A stretch of DNA of 6,233 nucleotides. It comes from Candidatus Omnitrophica bacterium UBA1443 (GTDB lineage Bacteria; Omnitrophota; Omnitrophia; Omnitrophales; Aquincolibacteriaceae). Below the pieces are notes generated by a model, which was given only the letters and a program-made list of their open reading frames with translations, was not told the origin of the DNA and ran no database searches. Location of the stretch: NCBI GenBank assembly GCA_002329545.1, contig DCTJ01000045.1, positions 1-6,233 of the forward strand, given 5' to 3'. This document shows, piece after piece, positions 4,016 through 6,233 of the stretch. The number at the start of each line of letters is the position of its first letter. Within the stretch, counting starts at the first letter, position 1. A program made the position numbers and the translations under genes.

Positions 4016-6233
4016 TTATTTCTTTCCTCGAAGCGCCGCCTGGGCCGCCGCGAGCCGCGCGATCGGCACACGATACGGCGAGCAACTGACATAATTCATC
4101 CCGACCCGGTGACAAAAATCAACCGAATCCGGATCTCCGCCATGCTCACCACAAATTCCGATTTTTAGGTCCTTCTTTGTTTTACGACCCTTTTCGACCG
4201 CCAGACGAACCAGGGAGCCGACTCCTTCTTCATCAATGGACTGAAACACGTCTTTCTCGAAAATATTCTGCTCGAGATACGCACCCATGAAGTTTCCGGA
4301 ATCATCGCGTGAAAACCCGAGGGTCATCTGCGTCAGATCGTTCGTCCCGAACGAGAAAAAATCCGCCGCCTCGGCGACACGATCCGCGGTCAACGCCGCC
4401 CGCGGAACTTCAATCATTGTTCCGATCATATAATCAACCTTGGTCTTCTTTTCCTCAAAAACCTTGTTGATCACCCCGATCGAAAGCTCTTTCAGAATGT
4501 CAAATTCCTTTTTGGTCCCGATAAGGGGGATCATGATCTCGGGAATCACTTTAATTCCCTTTTTCTTGAGGTTGCAAGCCGCCTCAATGATCGCGCGAAC
4601 CTGCATGGCATAAATCTCCGGATATGTGATCCCAAGACGACAGCCGCGATGCCCCAACATCGGATTGAACTCGTGCAGGGCATTGACTTTGTTCTTGATG
4701 ACATCCACCGGCACATTCATGACTTGCGCCATTTCTTTCTGGTTTTCTTCTTCCTGCGGGAGGAACTCATGAAGAGGCGGATCCAGCAAACGGATCGTCA
4801 CGGGAAGCCCCTTCATCGCCTCAAAAATACCTTCAAAATCTCCGCGTTGCATCGGGAGAAGTTTGGCAAGCGCCTTCTCGCGTCCCGCCGTGTCATCGGC
4901 CAAAATCATTTCGCGAACGGCGATGATCCGATCTCCCTCAAAAAACATATGTTCCGTCCGGCAAAGACCAATCCCCTCGGCACCAAACTTGCGGGCCACG
5001 GTCGCGTCAAGCGGCGTGTCGCCATTCGTTCGCACCTTGAGAACGCGAACACCATCGGCCCACTTCATAAGAGTTCCGAAGTCCCCGGAAAGCGTCGGCT
5101 CAATGGTATTGAGTTTACCTTCGTAAACGTAGCCAAGCGTTCCGTCGAGGGAAATAAAATCCCCTTCCTTCACGGTCACTTTCCCCGCGGTGAACCGCTT
5201 CGCCTTATAATCAATGTTAATGCCGCTCACTCCCGCCACACAGCATTTCCCCATACCGCGGGCGACCACCGCCGCGTGCGACGTCATGCCGCCGCGTGAG
5301 GTCAAAATACCGACCGCGACGTTCATCCCGCCAATATCTTCGGGCGAAGTTTCGACACGGACGAGCACCACGGTCTCCCCTCTCTCCACCCACGCTTCCG
5401 CCTCATCAGCGGTAAACACCACTCTGCCGGTCGCGGCGCCCGGAGAAGCCGGAAGACCCGTCGCGATCGGTTGTTTTGTTTTTTGCTGTTTGGGATCAAA
5501 CGTCGGATGGAGCAATTGATCCAGCTGTTTGGGAGCGACCCGAAGGATCGCGTCCTTCTGGGAGATCATTTTTTCCTTCACCATTTCCACCGCGGTACGG
5601 ACCGCCGCGGCCGCCGTGCGTTTTCCGCTACGGGTCTGAAGGATGTAAAGTTTCCCTTCCTGAATGGTAAATTCAATATCCTGCATGTCCCGGTAATGCC
5701 GCTCAAGGCGCAACCGGATAGTATCGAGTTGCTTGTATACCGCCGGCCATTTTTGCGCGAGTACCGAAATCGGTTCCGGGGTCCGGATCCCGGCCACAAC
5801 GTCCTCGCCCTGCGCGTTCACAAGATACTCGCCGTAAAACTTATTCTCGCCGGTCGAAGGGTTACGGGTAAAGCAGACACCCGTTCCGGACGTTTCCCCC
5901 ATGTTGCCAAACACCATCGCCTGGACGTTCACCGCCGTGCCAAGCAAACCGCGGATTTCGTTGATCTGGCGATACTTGAGCGCGCGCGGGCAATTCCAGG
6001 AATTAAACACCGCGTTCACGGATTTCACCAACTGGTCAAACGGATCCTGGGGAAACTCTTCTCCCGTGTGATCCTGATAGACTTTTTTATACTGACGGAC
6101 AACCTCTTTCAGGTCATTGGCGTTCAGATCGGTATCAGCCTTCGCGCCAACCTGCTGTTTTTTCTTTTCAAGCACATGCTCGAACTCATCGTGCGGAACT
6201 TCCATCACGACATCGCCGAACATCTGGATAAAA
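4016..6233 (-). CDS. ppdK: Pyruvate, phosphate dikinase (partial, 5' end outside window)
   Basis: Interconverts pyruvate + ATP + Pi and phosphoenolpyruvate + AMP + PPi in the cytoplasm, for gluconeogenesis or PPi-linked glycolysis. The reading frame is open to the right edge: three codons (Phe-Ile-Gln) precede the Met at 6221-6223, matching the family sequence FIQMFGDVV. About 738 C-terminal residues are present; comparison with the Clostridium symbiosum enzyme (catalytic His455, Cys831) suggests roughly 135-140 are missing. Numbered from that Met: the ATP-grasp part with INEIRGLLGTAVNVQAMVFG (87-106), GVCFTRNPSTGE (115-126) and LYILQTRSGKRT (192-203); the swivelling phosphohistidine domain with GGMTSHAAVVARGMGKCCV (311-329), catalytic His316; the PEP/pyruvate barrel with LCRTEHMF (420-427), RLLDPPLHEFLP (478-489), GHRGCRLG (524-531), SFGTNDLTQ (624-632) and ICGEHGGDP (690-698), catalytic Cys691. 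All key residues are intact, so an active enzyme is expected. Confidence 0.97.
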   Translation of the reverse strand, partial: FIQMFGDVVMEVPHDEFEHVLEKKKQQVGAKADTDLNANDLKEVVRQYKKVYQDHTGEEFPQDPFDQLVKSVNAVFNSWNCPRALKYRQINEIRGLLGTAVNVQAMVFGNMGETSGTGVCFTRNPSTGENKFYGEYLVNAQGEDVVAGIRTPEPISVLAQKWPAVYKQLDTIRLRLERHYRDMQDIEFTIQEGKLYILQTRSGKRTAAAAVRTAVEMVKEKMISQKDAILRVAPKQLDQLLHPTFDPKQQKTKQPIATGLPASPGAATGRVVFTADEAEAWVERGETVVLVRVETSPEDIGGMNVAVGILTSRGGMTSHAAVVARGMGKCCVAGVSGINIDYKAKRFTAGKVTVKEGDFISLDGTLGYVYEGKLNTIEPTLSGDFGTLMKWADGVRVLKVRTNGDTPLDATVARKFGAEGIGLCRTEHMFFEGDRIIAVREMILADDTAGREKALAKLLPMQRGDFEGIFEAMKGLPVTIRLLDPPLHEFLPQEEENQKEMAQVMNVPVDVIKNKVNALHEFNPMLGHRGCRLGITYPEIYAMQVRAIIEAACNLKKKGIKVIPEIMIPLIGTKKEFDILKELSIGVINKVFEEKKTKVDYMIGTMIEVPRAALTADRVAEAADFFSFGTNDLTQMTLGFSRDDSGNFMGAYLEQNIFEKDVFQSIDEEGVGSLVRLAVEKGRKTKKDLKIGICGEHGGDPDSVDFCHRVGMNYVSCSPYRVPIARLAAAQAALRGKK

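Noticed and set aside
4649..5299. 216-codon plus-strand reading frame inside ppdK
   Set aside because: Covers the conserved catalytic His region of ppdK on the opposite strand and resembles no family; an expected by-product of codon bias.
1..6233. Novel defence, mobile or biosynthetic system
   Set aside because: Five of the six protein genes are recognised housekeeping genes; there are no direct repeats, insertion-sequence ends, recombinases or clustered unknown genes.

Overview
The window is a compact, ordinary-looking bacterial chromosome segment of moderate GC content. All six protein genes are on the minus strand. Reading in their direction, from the right edge to the left, the order is: pyruvate phosphate dikinase (ppdK, 5' end outside the window), a sigma-70 family RNA polymerase sigma factor, adenine phosphoribosyltransferase (apt), a small exported coiled-coil protein of unknown function, 5-formyltetrahydrofolate cyclo-ligase, and the large subunit of exodeoxyribonuclease VII (xseA, 3' end outside the window). 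One tRNA-Arg(CCU) gene lies on the plus strand between apt and the coiled-coil gene. No stretch longer than about 105 bases lacks a gene. I see no mobile element, CRISPR array, phage gene or toxin-antitoxin pair.

The organism cannot be named from this alone. A signal peptide on a periplasm-type coiled-coil protein, PPDK, a tRNA without encoded CCA and a divergent sigma factor would fit a diderm bacterium, perhaps an uncultured anaerobic lineage such as Omnitrophota, Elusimicrobiota or a deltaproteobacterial relative. This is a low-confidence inference.

Region by region: 4016-6233 is ppdK. 3915-4015 is a gap with a strong 14-bp hairpin that has no U-tract. 2730-3914 is the sigma factor, which has an extremely basic N-terminal tail where the acidic region 1.1 of RpoD proteins would be. 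2692-2729 holds a T-run and the apt ribosome binding site. 2170-2691 is apt. 2102-2169 is a short gap. 2028-2101 is the tRNA, whose promoter (1988-2016) lies inside the beginning of the opposing coiled-coil gene. 1373-2011 is the coiled-coil gene, followed after 3 nt by the cyclo-ligase gene (815-1369). A likely intrinsic terminator at 794-816 precedes xseA (1-753).

Functionally this is housekeeping: phosphoenolpyruvate/pyruvate metabolism, transcription initiation, adenine salvage, folate recycling and DNA repair. PPDK and Apt both have AMP and PPi among their reaction partners. I found no convincing undescribed multi-gene system. The most unusual items are the sigma factor's basic tail and altered -10-recognition helix, and the nested, opposing tRNA promoter.
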